64,000 nucleotides of DNA. Source: Hydractinia symbiolongicarpus (Eukaryota > Cnidaria > Hydrozoa > Anthoathecata > Hydractiniidae). The notes under the pieces were generated by a model. That model was not told where the DNA came from and did no database searches. It worked only from the letters and a program-made list of their open reading frames with translations. The DNA is taken from assembly GCF_029227915.1 (NCBI RefSeq), contig NC_079887.1, forward strand, positions 10,478,001 through 10,542,000, in the 5' to 3' direction. Position numbers and translations under genes: made by a program. Shown piece after piece: positions 49,701 through 62,400 of the stretch (positions are counted from its first letter, which is position 1; each line of letters begins with the position of its first letter).

Positions 49701-50502
49701 CACAGGTGTGGTGGAATTTTCACGCCGTGATGACATGGAATGGGCTGTTAGAAATATGGATGATTCAAAGTTTAAATCACACGAAGTATGTATAAATTGT
49801 TACAGGGTTCTATAACTATTTTCAAAAGTCTGACGGTAGAAGAGAAAAAATTTCAAAAGTAATAGCACTTTATCAATTTAGTCTATTAACCTTCATTTTC
49901 CTCATACGATTTTGTAATAAGTTGTAAAGTTTTCAAGTTTTCGTCAATGTAATTCGTATTTAATAATTTTTCTTTATGTAGTATTGACCACCATATTCTA
50001 AAGTTAAATTGCCCCCTAATCTAATCTACCTAATACTTTATTTTCTGACATGTGAGATTAGGGATTAGTCCTAATTTCTTCTTGCACGATATTACTGTAA
50101 TTTTAATAAAAGGGATTAAAGTGAGTAAGTTTTTCCCTGCGCATAATCACTGAAGACTGTAAAGGATTTGCAAGATAGATCTGTTCATGTGTCCGAGAAA
50201 GTTAACCAAATTTTAACATTTTTCCTGCTAAAACAATCTGCCTTTTCAAGAACCCTGGTTATTTTTTATTGCATAATTTACCAACAAAGTCGATCTCATT
50301 TAAAATCCACTCAATGCACCCTTTTTGTCGTACTTTTTTGGTTAAGCGTCGCTACCTCGGTTGCGAATTTAATTTTTCTATGATGCTTATTTTTTTTCTG
50401 TTCTTTCAGGGTGAGACAGGTATTATACGAGTGAAGCAGGACGGTTCCTCAAGCAGGCGAAGAAAAAGTTACTCGCGTTCACGATCTCGATCTCCCAGAT
50501 GA
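42838..50502 (+). CDS. SRSF1: SR splicing factor of the SRSF1/SRSF9 group
   Basis: Exons: 42838-43025, 49178-49317, 49562-49785, 50410-50502; 645 nt, 214 residues, phases consistent. RRM1 lies at about 12-85 with RNP2 VYVGNL and RNP1-like [10 protein letters not shown] Gly/Arg-rich hinge follows ([20 protein letters not shown]), then the pseudo-RRM2 with the family signature SWQDIKDH (SWQDLKDH in vertebrates), and an RS tail of only about 18 residues ([16 protein letters not shown]). The short RS tail and total length resemble SRSF9 (221 residues) more than SRSF1 (248); the symbol denotes the group. These nuclear proteins bind exonic enhancers and recruit U1 and U2AF. ATG 42838 was chosen as the first in frame near RRM1; ATG 42847 is an equal alternative. 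The exon 2 donor (GAG|GTTGCA) is weak. A poly(A) signal lies at 50522. Confidence 0.93.
43971..44294. repeat. 162-bp tandem duplication
   Basis: 43971-44132 and 44133-44294 align along their whole length with few substitutions. Shared landmarks are AAGGGTTATTTTTGGGCC, GTATGCTTAAA and ACTGAATAAAAACATTAATT. Confidence 0.9.
45856..47284. mobile_element. Non-autonomous DNA element with ~100-bp inverted arms
   Basis: The left arm (45856-45958) and the right arm (47186-47284) are inverted and share a GGTTACT-rich sequence. The outermost bases are TAAAAGTAGG on the left and CCTACTTTTAG on the right. The arms are built of repeated GGTTACT/GGTGGTT motifs, as in subterminal repeats bound by transposases. 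The interior has no ORF and includes the TA microsatellite. The class is unknown. Confidence 0.55.
46650..46735. repeat. TA dinucleotide microsatellite
   Basis: About 43 uninterrupted TA units inside the inverted-arm element. Length is likely to be polymorphic and error-prone in assembly. Confidence 0.98.
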
Positions 50503-50521
50503 TTTCAATCACCACACGAGG

Positions 50522-50527
50522 AATAAA
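50522..50527 (+). other. Poly(A) signal of the SR-protein gene
   Basis: AATAAA, 20 nt after the stop codon at 50500-50502. Confidence 0.6.
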
Positions 50528-50769
50528 GTAGTCACAATAGAAAAATGTTTTGATAACACTTAGAACTTAAATAAGGATGTTAGGTAATACTAAGTAGCCA
50601 TCCTTATCGACTTTTATTCGAATGTAGCAGTGTTTTTAATATCTTGTTTGTATATGTGCATATAAAGTTTTTAGGCTCCTTTTTGTGAAACTACTGTTTA
50701 ATTTTTTTCAGACGAGGACTGAACCCTGCCCAGGGTAACTTCCGTTAAGGATTGGGAGCAGAGAATCAA

Positions 50770-52660
50770 AAACTTGAAGATGCGGATTTTTCTAGATGAC
50801 TCTTGTCTACTGAAAAATAGGGAACTTTCTCTGAAGATACGGAACTTCCCTAGATGTGTCGTGTCTACCGAACAATAAGGAGTTAAAAACATCTTGAAGA
50901 TACGAAACTTTTTTAGGTGTATCGTTTCTACCGAAAAATAAGAAGTTCAAAACATCTTGAAGATTCGGAACTTCTTTAGATGTATCGTGTCTACTGAAAA
51001 TTAAGGAGTTAAAAACATCTTGAAGATTCAGAACTTCTCTAGATGTGTCGTTTCTACCGAAAAATAAGGAGTTAAAAACAGCTTGAAGATTTGGAACGTC
51101 TTTAGATGTAGTGTCTACCGAAAAATAAGGAGTTAAAAACATCTTGAAGATTCCGAACTTCTCTAGATGTGTCGTTTCTACCGAAAAATAAGGAGTTAAA
51201 AACAGCTTGAAGATTCGGAACTTCTTTAGATGTAGTGTCTACCGAAAAATAAGAAGTAAAAAAAAAACAGCTTTAAGATTCGGAACTTCTCTAGATTGTC
51301 GTGTCTACCGAGAAATAAGGAGTTAAAAACATCTTGAAGATTCGGAACTTCTCTAGATGTGTCGTTTCTACCGAAAAATAAGGAGTTAAAAACAGCTTGA
51401 AGATTTGGAACTTCTTTAGATGTGGTGTCTACCGAAAAATAAGGAGTTAAACGTGTTAGACGTGTCTACCGAAAAATAAGGAGTTAAAAACATCTTGAAG
51501 ATTCGGAACTTCTCAGATGTGTCGTTTCTACCGAAAAATAAGGAGTTAAAAACATCTTGAAGATTCGGAACTTCTTTAGATGTATCGTGTCTACTGAAAA
51601 TTAAGGAGTTAAAAACATTTGAAGATTCAGAACTTCTCTAGATGTGTGTGTCTACCGAAAAATAAGGAGTTAAAAACATTTTGAAGATACGGAACTTCTC
51701 TAGATGTGTCGTTTCTACCGAAAAATAAGGAGTTAAAAACATATTGAAGATTCAGAACTTCTCTAGATGTGTCGTTTCTACCGAAAAATAAAGAGTTAAA
51801 AACAGCTTGAAGATTCGGAACTTCTTTAGATGTAGTGTCTACCGAAAAATAAGAAGTAAAAAAAAAACAGCTTGAAGATTCGGAACTTCTCTAGATGTGT
51901 CGTGTCTACCGAGAAATAAGGAGTTAAAAACAGCTTGAAGATTATCGTATTTACCGAAAAATAAGGAGTTAAAAACATTCAAAAATTCGGAACTTCTTTA
52001 GATGCAGTGTCTACCAAAAAATAAGGAGGTAATAACATCTTGAAGATTCGGAACTTCTCTAGATGTGTAGGGTCTAAGATTCGGAACTTCTGTAGATGTG
52101 TCGTGTCTACCGAGAAATAAGGAGCTAAAGCATCTTGAAGGTTTGGAACTTCTCTAGATGTGTCGTGTCTACCGAGAAATAAGGAGTTAAAAATATCTTG
52201 AAGATCTTGAAAATTCGGAACTTCGCTAGATGTGTCGGGTCTACCAAAAAATAAGGTGTTAAAGCATTTAAAGATTCGGAACTTCTGTAGATGTATCGTG
52301 TCTACTGAAAAATGGGAGTTAAAAACATCTTGAAGATTCGGAACTTCTCTAGATGTGTCGTGTCTAACGAAAAAAGGAGGTAAAAACATCTTGCAGATGC
52401 ATAACTTCTCTAGATGTATCGTGTCTACCAAAAAATAAGTTAAAGATTCGGAACTTCTCTAGATGTATTGTCACCATTGAGAAATAAGGATTGAAAATAT
52501 CTTGAAGATACAGAACTTCTCGAAATATATCGTACTGACAACAACTCGTCTTTGATGATGTCAAACTTTTCTAGATGTATCTTGTCTGCCAAGAAATATA
52601 GAGTCAAAGGCTTAAGGAGATGAAATTTCTGTATATCTATCTTGTCTACCAAAACTAGAG
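50770..52660. repeat. 63-bp minisatellite, about 29 units, with higher-order duplication
   Basis: A consensus unit of 63 bp contains GGAACTTCTCTAGATGTGTC, CTACCGAAAAATAAGGAG and TTAAAAACATCTTGAAGA. Units vary, some are truncated, and divergence rises toward the right end. On the minus strand unbroken runs of units read as 21-residue repeats such as NSLFFGRNDTSREVPNLQD, giving ORFs of 111 and 150 codons that start and stop arbitrarily. A block from about 50880 to 51330 recurs at +600 bp (51480-51930), including a rare unit with a ten-A run. It starts about 250 bp past the SR-protein stop, so it may lie in or just after the 3' UTR. Confidence 0.95.
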
Positions 52661-55600
52661 AAACTGCGTTTATTTTGTGTGGCGAAAAAAAGGAATCTAG
52701 ACGGTTAGAAAGATAGGAATTTTTTAACCTGTATTGTATTTTACCAAAAATAATTTAAGAGGTGCGCGGAGTATGTTTGGTTTTACCTTTTACTTCTCTT
52801 TAGATCCGTAAGTGTCAAAAACATTCTATATTTTTGCTTAAGTAACATAACGCTCAAATTTTTCGAACAAAACAAAATTGTAAGCCTAAACTTAGTACTT
52901 AAATGCAAGTAGTGTTTGTGGTTCCACTGTACCGCAAAAATTTTATCTTGCTAGAAAAAATTTGCATATCTACAAAATGTTGCATCTATTTCCAACTAGT
53001 TTTTATATTTTTTGTCTTGTAGGAACAAAATTCTGAGAGTCCATTTTTAATTAGCACTTTCGCGGGGGAAAAACTTGCGGTTCACCATTGATTGGTCTTA
53101 CTTTGAACTTTGCGGATTTTCCAAAAACCACGAAAACCAAAAGCTTTTTCCACAAACACTTTTTCCCTTGAAGTAAGTTAACAGAAAAGAAAGAACAAGA
53201 AAAAGGAATAAAAGGTAGAAATAGTTTTCAAAACTTGCTCTTAAAATCATGTGAAAACCATGTCAGTTTGATACGAAAAAAACGTGATAGTACAAAAGTT
53301 TGATTCGATTGACATGTCAGCCTAACAAAAAAGTAAATTTGTTTCTTCTAGGGGGATAGTTCAAGCCATTAAAATACCGAAACCAAAGCCACATTTGCTT
53401 GAGTAGGTGCCCTGTTTTTGGTAAATTTTATGTCTGCTGAAATTGAAATTTGTTATCCCGTGAAACTGTTTTAATTACCGACTTTCATACAGCGCAGTCT
53501 GGGCAAGAATAAAGCGCTTGTAGGGACAAATTTTTAGCTTGTTTTTGTTTGCCTCGATAGCCCAGTCAAGTTTCTTAGTCACTTTCTCACAAAGAATTAT
53601 TTGTGTCATACGGAGAAAGGCCGTGAAATCTGTAACCTTTTGTTGTTTCTTTCCTAATTCTTTGCTTTTTATACTAACGTTTAACTTTTAAATAACGTGT
53701 TGAAATGGTGCTGCTAGTCCTCTCTGTATGTTAACTTTATTAAAACAATAAAAGTCAGTAATAAGCGCACATATTAATTAACCAGAACCCCCCCCACTAA
53801 ACCTCGAATAACATCTTGATGAAAACGTCTACCTTATTCGCACTACTTGTAACATGCATGTACCACTTTTCACGCAAATTAAAACAATGAGGAAATAGTA
53901 AAATTTAAAGATTTAGATATTGTTTTAATTTCTTTTTTTCGCAGTTAGCTTCTTAATAAAAAATAAATTGTTGCGCGTATACATGTTCGCGTTAGAAACC
54001 TTTTACGCGTAATTTTTCTTTAAAGCGAATGCGCGAAAGTTACTACAGTCGAGTCTATATCTTTAACTACACCAGGAAAAAATTCGAGATAGCAGGATTT
54101 TAATTTTTTTAACGAGTTGCGGTGTAACTCAAAAGAAAATAATGTCAAATAAAAGAAACCTAAGTTTACATTTTATTTGAGCGACATTTACTGAAAGTTT
54201 CAAGATAACAAATGTAATTCGTCTCTAGGCAACAAAATTAGTTGGAGATAGCGGAGTTCGGGAAAGCGAGACAAAGTTTAGTTAGCGAGGCAGCACATTC
54301 TGACTGGACCAAAGCTTTTGTTTAAAATGGCGGGAAGTTCGAGATAGTGCATATTCGAGACAACGAGAGTCCGTACTAGCGTCGAACAGTGTAAATATAT
54401 AATGGACGCTCCCCTCAAGTCAGGGAAAATTATGTTTTAATTTTCTTTTACTTTTGATTTGAATAATAGAAAACTATAATAATTGTTGTATGCAATGTAT
54501 ATACCAGTTAAAACGAAAGATATTTTAAAAGAAAAGTCCTTTTTTTATAATCATTTTACCTGTATTGAGCGATCGAACAGACGCTCCATGGCCTGTCTTT
54601 TCGCTTACTGTACCCTCGCTGAAAACGCATGACAAGGAGCTATTCACATGTAGACATGACATCGTGTTACACGATACAGCTAAGCTCTTTTGACATGTGT
54701 GTTAATTGGTCTTAACGAGAAAAGTAATTAAAAAGTGACAATTAATAGAATAAAAAATTGATTAAACACATCTAAGTTTGCCATGATAAAATATTTTAAA
54801 ACGTTACTGTTCATTTTATTAAACGAGCCATTCATAACATGAATGGCTAATATCGTATCAGCTTTTTAAATCTACGAGTTTTTTATATGGTTTGTATTGT
54901 TTGATGTAAATAATGTATGTACTCCATCGCTGTGATTTCAATATATTTTCTATACTTTCTTGTTCAACTTTTTGTAAATTTTACAGGAGATCGCTGTGCT
55001 TTATGTTAGATTCGAAGAAATATATTTATATTAAAAATGGTAGACGTGTGTTGTGATTATTGTTTACATCGAAATTTATTGTGTGAAATATTACATTCAA
55101 CAAGCTTGTTTTGGTTTAGTGAATTTATTCGGCTTATTTTGAAGAGGAACCGGAAAAACTTCTCAACACAAAACCACACACTTGTTCGAAAAATAAGAAG
55201 TTTTTGTAAATTATTTTACTTAACTTTTATGTTTCTTGTTGTAAATTTAGATACGCGTAACTTGATCAAGTAAAAAAGGTCATGTTTTTAGTTCATTATA
55301 AAATTCACTTTTTGTTGTTGGTTAACATAGAATACTTTGTTATATAAAAATCTAAAAAGTTTGACAAACACTACAGAGTTATCATTTCAACAAAAGTTTA
55401 CGAAAGGTAAGGATTTATCAACGTCAACGATTTTTTCTGAATACATATACAAAATTAAAATGTAATTTTAAACAACAAGTAAAACAATTTTCGCGCGAAG
55501 AAGTAACTCGCTTCTACGCACCCCGACCCTGAGTTTGGCTTCCAGACGGTACTCTTGTGCTTTATGAAGCCAGAGTTTGAGGTTTGTGCTATTATTTTCG

Positions 55601-56413
55601 AAATCTGTAGATAAGATGGCCACAGAACTTTAGTGTAATATCTTCAGTTTCATTATAATTGTTTTATTAGTGAAAAGAATTGTATAAACAACAAGCTATA
55701 AATTTATTTGTGGCTTAACAAATCATACAATGCGAATACACAACAATGTTAGAAACATCGATACCTCTTAAATTTTTTGCAAAAAATAAATTAAAGATTT
55801 TTTTTTACCAAGTATTTTAACAACATTTTAGCAAAAACATTTTTTAGCAATTGCTTTTTCATATAAATAAACAACAAGAAAATATCTGTGTTTATGCGGG
55901 ATGTTTATACGTCATCGTTAATGACGTCATTTTTATCAATGATTTGTATTAATAATTTACATGCCGTGTAAACGATGCTTTAATCTTACGATGACATCAT
56001 TATGTCATTGTCACGTTTGTTTTTTTTCTCGGGCAGTGTTTTCTTTATCTATTTTAAAACATGCTTTCTTTGCAACCTATGTATTTCAAGTCTTTTTGAA
56101 AAAGAAAAGATAAAAGACGAAAAGCACTAAGGAGGAGAGGGGGAGAAAGCAAAATACGGGGCATTATCTCACACCTGTTTTTATCACCAGGCAGCTCGTA
56201 AGAAGAATTATTCTTTGCGAAGCTTGAAACGCGTGATTGATTTTCTGTACGGTCCCTTTAATTATGGTCGTTCTTACCTTCTTAGCGATATTGAAGATTG
56301 CGCTTGGCTATACAAAATTTTACTTTCTTACACTTATTTTTATTAGTAATGTAAAAACAAGCAAAAAAATCTTAGTGTAATATTGCTCTTTCCTTATTTT
56401 TAGTTAAACAACA
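52661..56413. other. Intergenic region SR protein to CLIP
   Basis: No gene is supported. It contains debris with GCGGAAAA-type sequence (53050-53140), a possible pogo-like MITE (54042-54377), and AT-rich sequence. A polypyrimidine/AG signal (CTTATTTTTAG) ends 11 nt before the CLIP start codon. Confidence 0.4.
54042..54377. mobile_element. Possible pogo/Tigger-like MITE
   Basis: Left ACTACAGTCGAGTCTATATC and right TTCGAGACAACGAGAGTCCG are weak inverted repeats. The interior is studded with TTCGAGATAG-type motifs, and TA flanks are possible. This resembles degraded pogo-type terminal repeats, but the similarity is loose. Confidence 0.3.
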
Positions 56414-59400
56414 ATGTTACGAACTGATGATATACGTCGTCTGCTCGAAGTCAAAGACTTTAGTAAAAACAAAACACGCCGTTCAAGTATAGGCTCGGAC
56501 GATAGTGACCGTAGCGATCTATCCACAAAGTCAATGCCGCAATACAGTAGTTATAGGTAGGAACAAGATTATTTTCTGTACGTGTTATTGGTGAAAAATA
56601 TTTGTTGACGAAAGTACTTCTGTTGTCCTAACTTCTTTTTTGATCAGCCGCCATTTTAGAAATGTTGCTTAACGTAATGTAAGGACCGCACTTAAGGCGT
56701 AAACCTTAGGGGTCCTGATTTTATCAACTTTGCATAAATCAAAACAAAACAGTGATCAAGATGATCATGCAATCCGCGGAGATCAACAAACAAGGAAGGG
56801 GGCGATGTTTTGAAAAAAAATTACGTTTTAAAGGTTCAGTATTGACGTTGTGTTTGGTTCATTTAATTGTAGGTCTTTTACTATATTCGTACGTTTTTAA
56901 TAGATAAGGTTGACCTAAATGACCCTAAAAATACCTAGCTAGCTAAGCTAGATTTTTCTGTTGACTGTGTGCTTTATTTTATACTTTTCTCAGTTATGCT
57001 TATTTAATACAGGACAATTATATTGTTGTTATTTTTTTCTAAAATAGAGCATTATCTGGTGGTCTCTTTGGACCTTTTGAAAAATCACCATCTAGACCAA
57101 GCTCTAAATCAGGATTCCTACACTGGGGAGGAAAAAATAAAACATCAGAAATGAGTCACATTCCTGGACCAACTCATTTTAAGACACCAAGTGCTGCTAA
57201 ACCCAGAGGATCTGGTGAGGGATCATCAAGACCAAGCTCAAGAGCTGGCTCTAGATCTGATAGTTCAACACCAGTAAGACCATCAATCTCGAGAGAAAAC
57301 TCAGCTTCCAAATTACCTGTTTATAGGCGAGAATCTTCTATGCCACAAATCAGACGAGAATCATCAATACCCCTAATTAAAAGGGAAAAATCAGATATCA
57401 GGGGAACAAAGCCACCATCAACTCCCCGTGGTGTTGTGAAAAAAACTGCAGTAGGTGCAACACCTAGAGGATCCTCTAATCCAATAGTGCCAAAAACAAC
57501 ACCTAAAACTGTAGCTGAACGAAAGGTATCCGAGCGTAACATACCAGCCAAAGGAACTAGAAGTGGAATTAGTGGTATAGCACAATCAATTCAAATAGGC
57601 GATAGAGTTGCAATTACAGGAACAGAAAAGAGAGGCATTGTTCAGTTTGTTGGTGAAACTCGATTTGCAAAGGGAGTGTGGGCTGGTGTAGTTTTAGATG
57701 ATAAAACTGGTAAAAATGATGGTTCTGTAGGTGGTGTACGGTATTTCTCATGTCCTGCATTAAGAGGAGTTTTTGTAAAAGAAGAAAAGTTACAGAAAAT
57801 CTCTGACGTTAGAGACCCTGGATTTACTCCCCATGGAACTGCTGCAGATCGCATACCTAATTCCAGAAATGATAGTGCATTAAGTACAGACTCTGGTGTG
57901 GATGAAGAACATGATTTAAACATAGGTGATACCGTAGCTATTACTTCTGCCAGTGGAAAGAGAGAAGGTGTTTTGCGATTTATTGGGTTAACAGAATTTG
58001 CTAAAGGAACATGGTGTGGAGTTGAACTTAAAGAACCAACAGGAAAAAATGATGGAGCTGTCGCAGGAACTCGGTAAGTTAATTGACACTGTTGAAACAT
58101 TTTTAATTAAAGTTTAAACAAAATAACCAAATGTGTATGTCTAATTTTAGACTCTCTGGTCTTTTATAAATTCATTAAAGTGTGTATATCTACTTCAAAA
58201 ATTAGTAGTTATATACTATATGCAAAACAAATTGTTTAAGGTATTATGTTTGTGTTAACTATAAAAAATATGGTTCTTGCATTGTTATGGAATCCATTTA
58301 TGTTATTATGTATTTTTTTAAATCTATAAAATTTTGAAGAATGCAAGTAAATGTTTAATGAGAAAATTGATGAGATGAATTTGGGAAAGATAATCCCACA
58401 AAGTGTTTTTTTATTCCTAACTTTAAGAGAAGATTAAAAATTATAATTGCATATTTAATTACCATTAAGAGTTTCTTTTGTAGTATCTAAGTTAAACATG
58501 ATCACTGCAGCCAAGGATATTATGCACAATAGTTACTTCATCCAATAATGTTTATAGTTATGGTAAGTGCTGGACACATGAACTATCAGATGATTATAAC
58601 ATATTTCCAATGGCTAGAAAACTAATGTATTTATAAATCAAATAACTCCAAACAAATTGAACTAAAAATCATCAAGACAACATTAAACTAGCCTTGTGCC
58701 AAAAAGGCAAAGATAAAGTTTAATAAAAACAAATCCAAGCATGCCTGTGCCCAATTGGCAACATTTAATATGGAAAATAAAAAATTTATAACATGAACGC
58801 CACACAACTAATGACATGCAATAGTCAACAAAAGGCTAGTGCAAACTTGAGGGAATAAAGTAAGTTATACCAAAACTTAAAAAGTAAAAATATGATTAAG
58901 ACATGTCAAAAGGAAACAACGGCAACCATAGGGAAGAAGGCTGAAAAGGTAATTGAAACTAATAAATTATACTGCAGTTAGGATAATACTAAATAGGGAC
59001 ATTTAGGAACAGCTATATATAAAGCAAAAAATGCGCTCTATTATCTATAACTTTTACTCCACTATTTTCAGATTTTATAATAGTGTAAGAAATAGAATTA
59101 CAGACAACATTGATTTTGCATTGTATAATCTCTCTGTTGATACGTGATACACACATCACATAAGGTGGATGCTTTCCTTAATAAAAACAAGTGTCTTATT
59201 TCTCTTGCTTAAGTTGGTAGACAGTTTTAATGCAGTGGTTTTAAATGTTTGCGACTTTCGTATATATTTAGAGGAAGTATATAGTTCACAACTTTTTTTT
59301 GCTTAGATTGCTAGAAAGAAAAAACAAAAAAATGTTCAACAGAATTAAATAAACTGGAATATCCAATGTCTTGGTACTTTAGTCATGTATTTTGCAGGAA

Positions 59401-62400
59401 TATTGCTTGTATGATGAATTGGGGCAAATGGATTAATTTTTGCATTATATATATTTGCTTTAAATGCACAAACATTTTTCCCTTACATTTGTAATTCAAG
59501 AGATTTATAACCTAAAATTTAACTAAAGGGAAACAGTCTAAAAACTGAGTAACTTGAGTAGTTTTGAGACAAAGACACAGTTTAGACTGTCCCATTTTAA
59601 GCAAATTGACAAGTGTATGTTCTGCAAGTCAGAGTTTTATATGTCAAGTTGTGACCAACTTGATAAAAAAAATCCTGCAAATAAGTCATTCTTAATTGAT
59701 TTCTACGTTTTATTTTGACTGGGTATGTCTAACTGAAAGTCAAAATTTATTTGCACATTTAAGTTTGGTTGTGGGAAATTATTAACAAATTAAAATGCAA
59801 ATCATTATATATTTTCGCTGAGATTCTTAATCAACAAAATAAATAATTTACAAATACACAGTGGTGCTGTGAGTTGATTTAAAATATGTTTGGTATTCAA
59901 GGACCAATTACTTATTTATTATGTGTTCATTTATGAAACAGAATGTAGAATTCACTTTAAAGTTATGGCGAGCAAATATTGAGATTTTTTGTAACATGGC
60001 AAAAAGTTGTTAATTCTGTTTGTTGTGAGTTCACTATTTACAAGTGTACCTCGCAATATGGATAAAGATACAAGGCCTACTACAACTTCATGGATAGCTA
60101 TCAGTAAAAAGAAAAGGGACAAGAAGGGTCATGTCAGAAACAGGAGAAGGTAGCATGCTTGATATTGAGATCAAATAGATTTTTTAAACATGTTTTTTTA
60201 TGGTTTTCTTAAAATTGAAACAAAAGTTTTGCAAAATAACTTTAACAATAATCCTTTAGAAAACTGAATAGTGAAAGTAAATAAAAAAGTAAAATTGTTT
60301 CATGCTGTTTTCCTTTTTTTCCTTTCTTATTTACTATCTCGCATGTGAGGATAGTATTGGTTTCCAACTCCTAACTGACTAACTAACTGTCCCAAATGGT
60401 CAATTGCAATGTCATTGCATCTAAGTGCAACGCGATAACAAACTGTGCTATCGTGACAAAACTAATTTGTGAATATTTAATTTTTAATTAAACCTTAATT
60501 ATTTTCAGTATTTTGATCTTCGTAGTATTCGTAGCATAGAACATTTTTATCACAACACGGTCCAGTTGCGTATTCGTCCTTCTTAGCAGTTTTAAAATGC
60601 AAAATTCCTGTGTGCAAAATAGAAAAGGAATGAACAGAAACAACAATTAGGGCAAATTAATGAAAAGACAATTAAATTAAGTGCAGAACTTAACAATTTA
60701 ATTAATATTAATTTTCTTGTGGTGCAAAAGTTTCTGTGAATGGATTAACACTTCGCGAACGTAAAGTGTTAATTTTTACTTCAAAGTACTAAAAACAACG
60801 TCCAGGTCATTGACCGGGTTACTAAAGTCTTAAATTTCCCAGCTTCCCTTCGTTATACCAGCCAACGTAAGGCATAGACAAAGTAGATCAACTCGCCGTA
60901 TATATTTAATTTGAAATCTATAACATGCTTTTTGTATAAGAATATCAAAATTCTAACCAGGCTGGTCATTATTCTTATTTCTCTGTTGTTTAAACAATAG
61001 ACCTATTGTGTTTAACTAAAAATTCCAGCCTGGTATTCTTATAAAGCATATTCTTCTAAAAGCATGTAGGTGTACACTATTTTTACTTTATATAAAGCTT
61101 TCTACCCAATCGTTTTTATTGTTTTGATTTTTTTACCAACCCTTAACACTCGTCTGGATAACCACTGCTGCCCCTGTGTTTATTTTGGTTATAATGTATC
61201 ACACTTTATCTGGTTTGTTTGCTGGTATTTCAGGTTAAACAATAGGCATATTGTTTAGAAAAATAGAGATAATGAAAAACAATAGAGAAATATAATAATG
61301 ACCAGACCTGGTTTGAGAAAATAATGACCAGACCCGGTTATAAAAAAGCAAGTGTACGGTGAACCATCACATTTTTGAAATCGTTTCCTTAAAAAAATAA
61401 TTTTTAAAAATATTTCGCTTTTAGCAACTCACCAGAGTCATTTAAGAGGCTTCAAAACCTAGCATGGTTTGTGGTCACAGACCATATAGCATACACCATT
61501 TGCTCTCCCGAAATGTATATTAAACAACAAAATTGGGTGTGTCACTATTGTGAATGTATTTTAATTGCACCTTTTTAATAACGAGATAGTTTATGCAGCT
61601 TCTGCATCTTGTTTCTATTGAAGAAAGGAAAGTGCTTTGTAATAAGGCATCTTTATTTTATAATTATTTGTTTCCATTTTTTCAACTCATAGTTAGGTTG
61701 CAGGTTTGTTCAGCACATTTCCCCGCTTCACTGATAAATGTAAACAAATTTGGTTCTTTAGATATTTGCCTATTTTGCTACATCAGCAAAATACAAATGA
61801 AATAAAAAAAATAAAAAAATTTTTTCTACTAAATGCCCTTAAAACTTTTTTCCGTTTATGTGAATCCAGTTTTATAGATGGCCTTATGTAGTATACAAAT
61901 ACTGCATTTTCTATCAAAACTATACTACAATATGCTCATTTAAGTCAAAAACTTTGCTAAAAATATATTCTAACTTCATTTAAAATTTGAAACATTTTGT
62001 TCTAATGTTTGTAGCTATTTTCAATGTGAGGCGAAACATGGCTTATTTGCTCAAATAACAAAAGTAAAGAAACTATCATCAAGTAGCTCGTCTGTTAGTC
62101 CCCGTGGGCCATTGGTAACTCCACAGACATCAACACCTGTTACTCCGACAGAAGACGTAGTGGTAGCCTCCACTGATGTGACTCCAACTGATAGTGATGC
62201 ATCAGTTAATACGGTCGAGGTACGTTAAAAATGGTGAATTATGCCTAAAATTAGCTGTAACTAAATAAACAAGAAATTGTTTAATATTGTGGGCTTTTCT
62301 TTATGCGGATGTATTTTTGGATGGTCATATCCCTGAATTTTTTAACAACTTGCCCTGCAGCTATATTTTAGAAGTAAGCTATATTTTAAGTAAACTATGC

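Larger units (their letters stand above)
58074..62014. other. CLIP intron 2 (3.9 kb)
   Basis: AT-rich intron interrupting CAP-Gly 2. It holds a candidate in-frame cassette exon (60045-60149) and a cluster of inverted repeats (60922-61341). Nothing else was recognised. Confidence 0.5.

Noticed and set aside
51979-52652. Minus-strand ORFs of up to 150 codons
   Set aside because: Arise from the 63-bp minisatellite; starts and stops are arbitrary and other units break the frame.
50770-52660. CRISPR-like array
   Set aside because: Direct head-to-tail units without unique spacers, in a eukaryotic genome.
57642-58100. 152-codon minus-strand ORF
   Set aside because: Shadow of the CLIP CAP-Gly exon.
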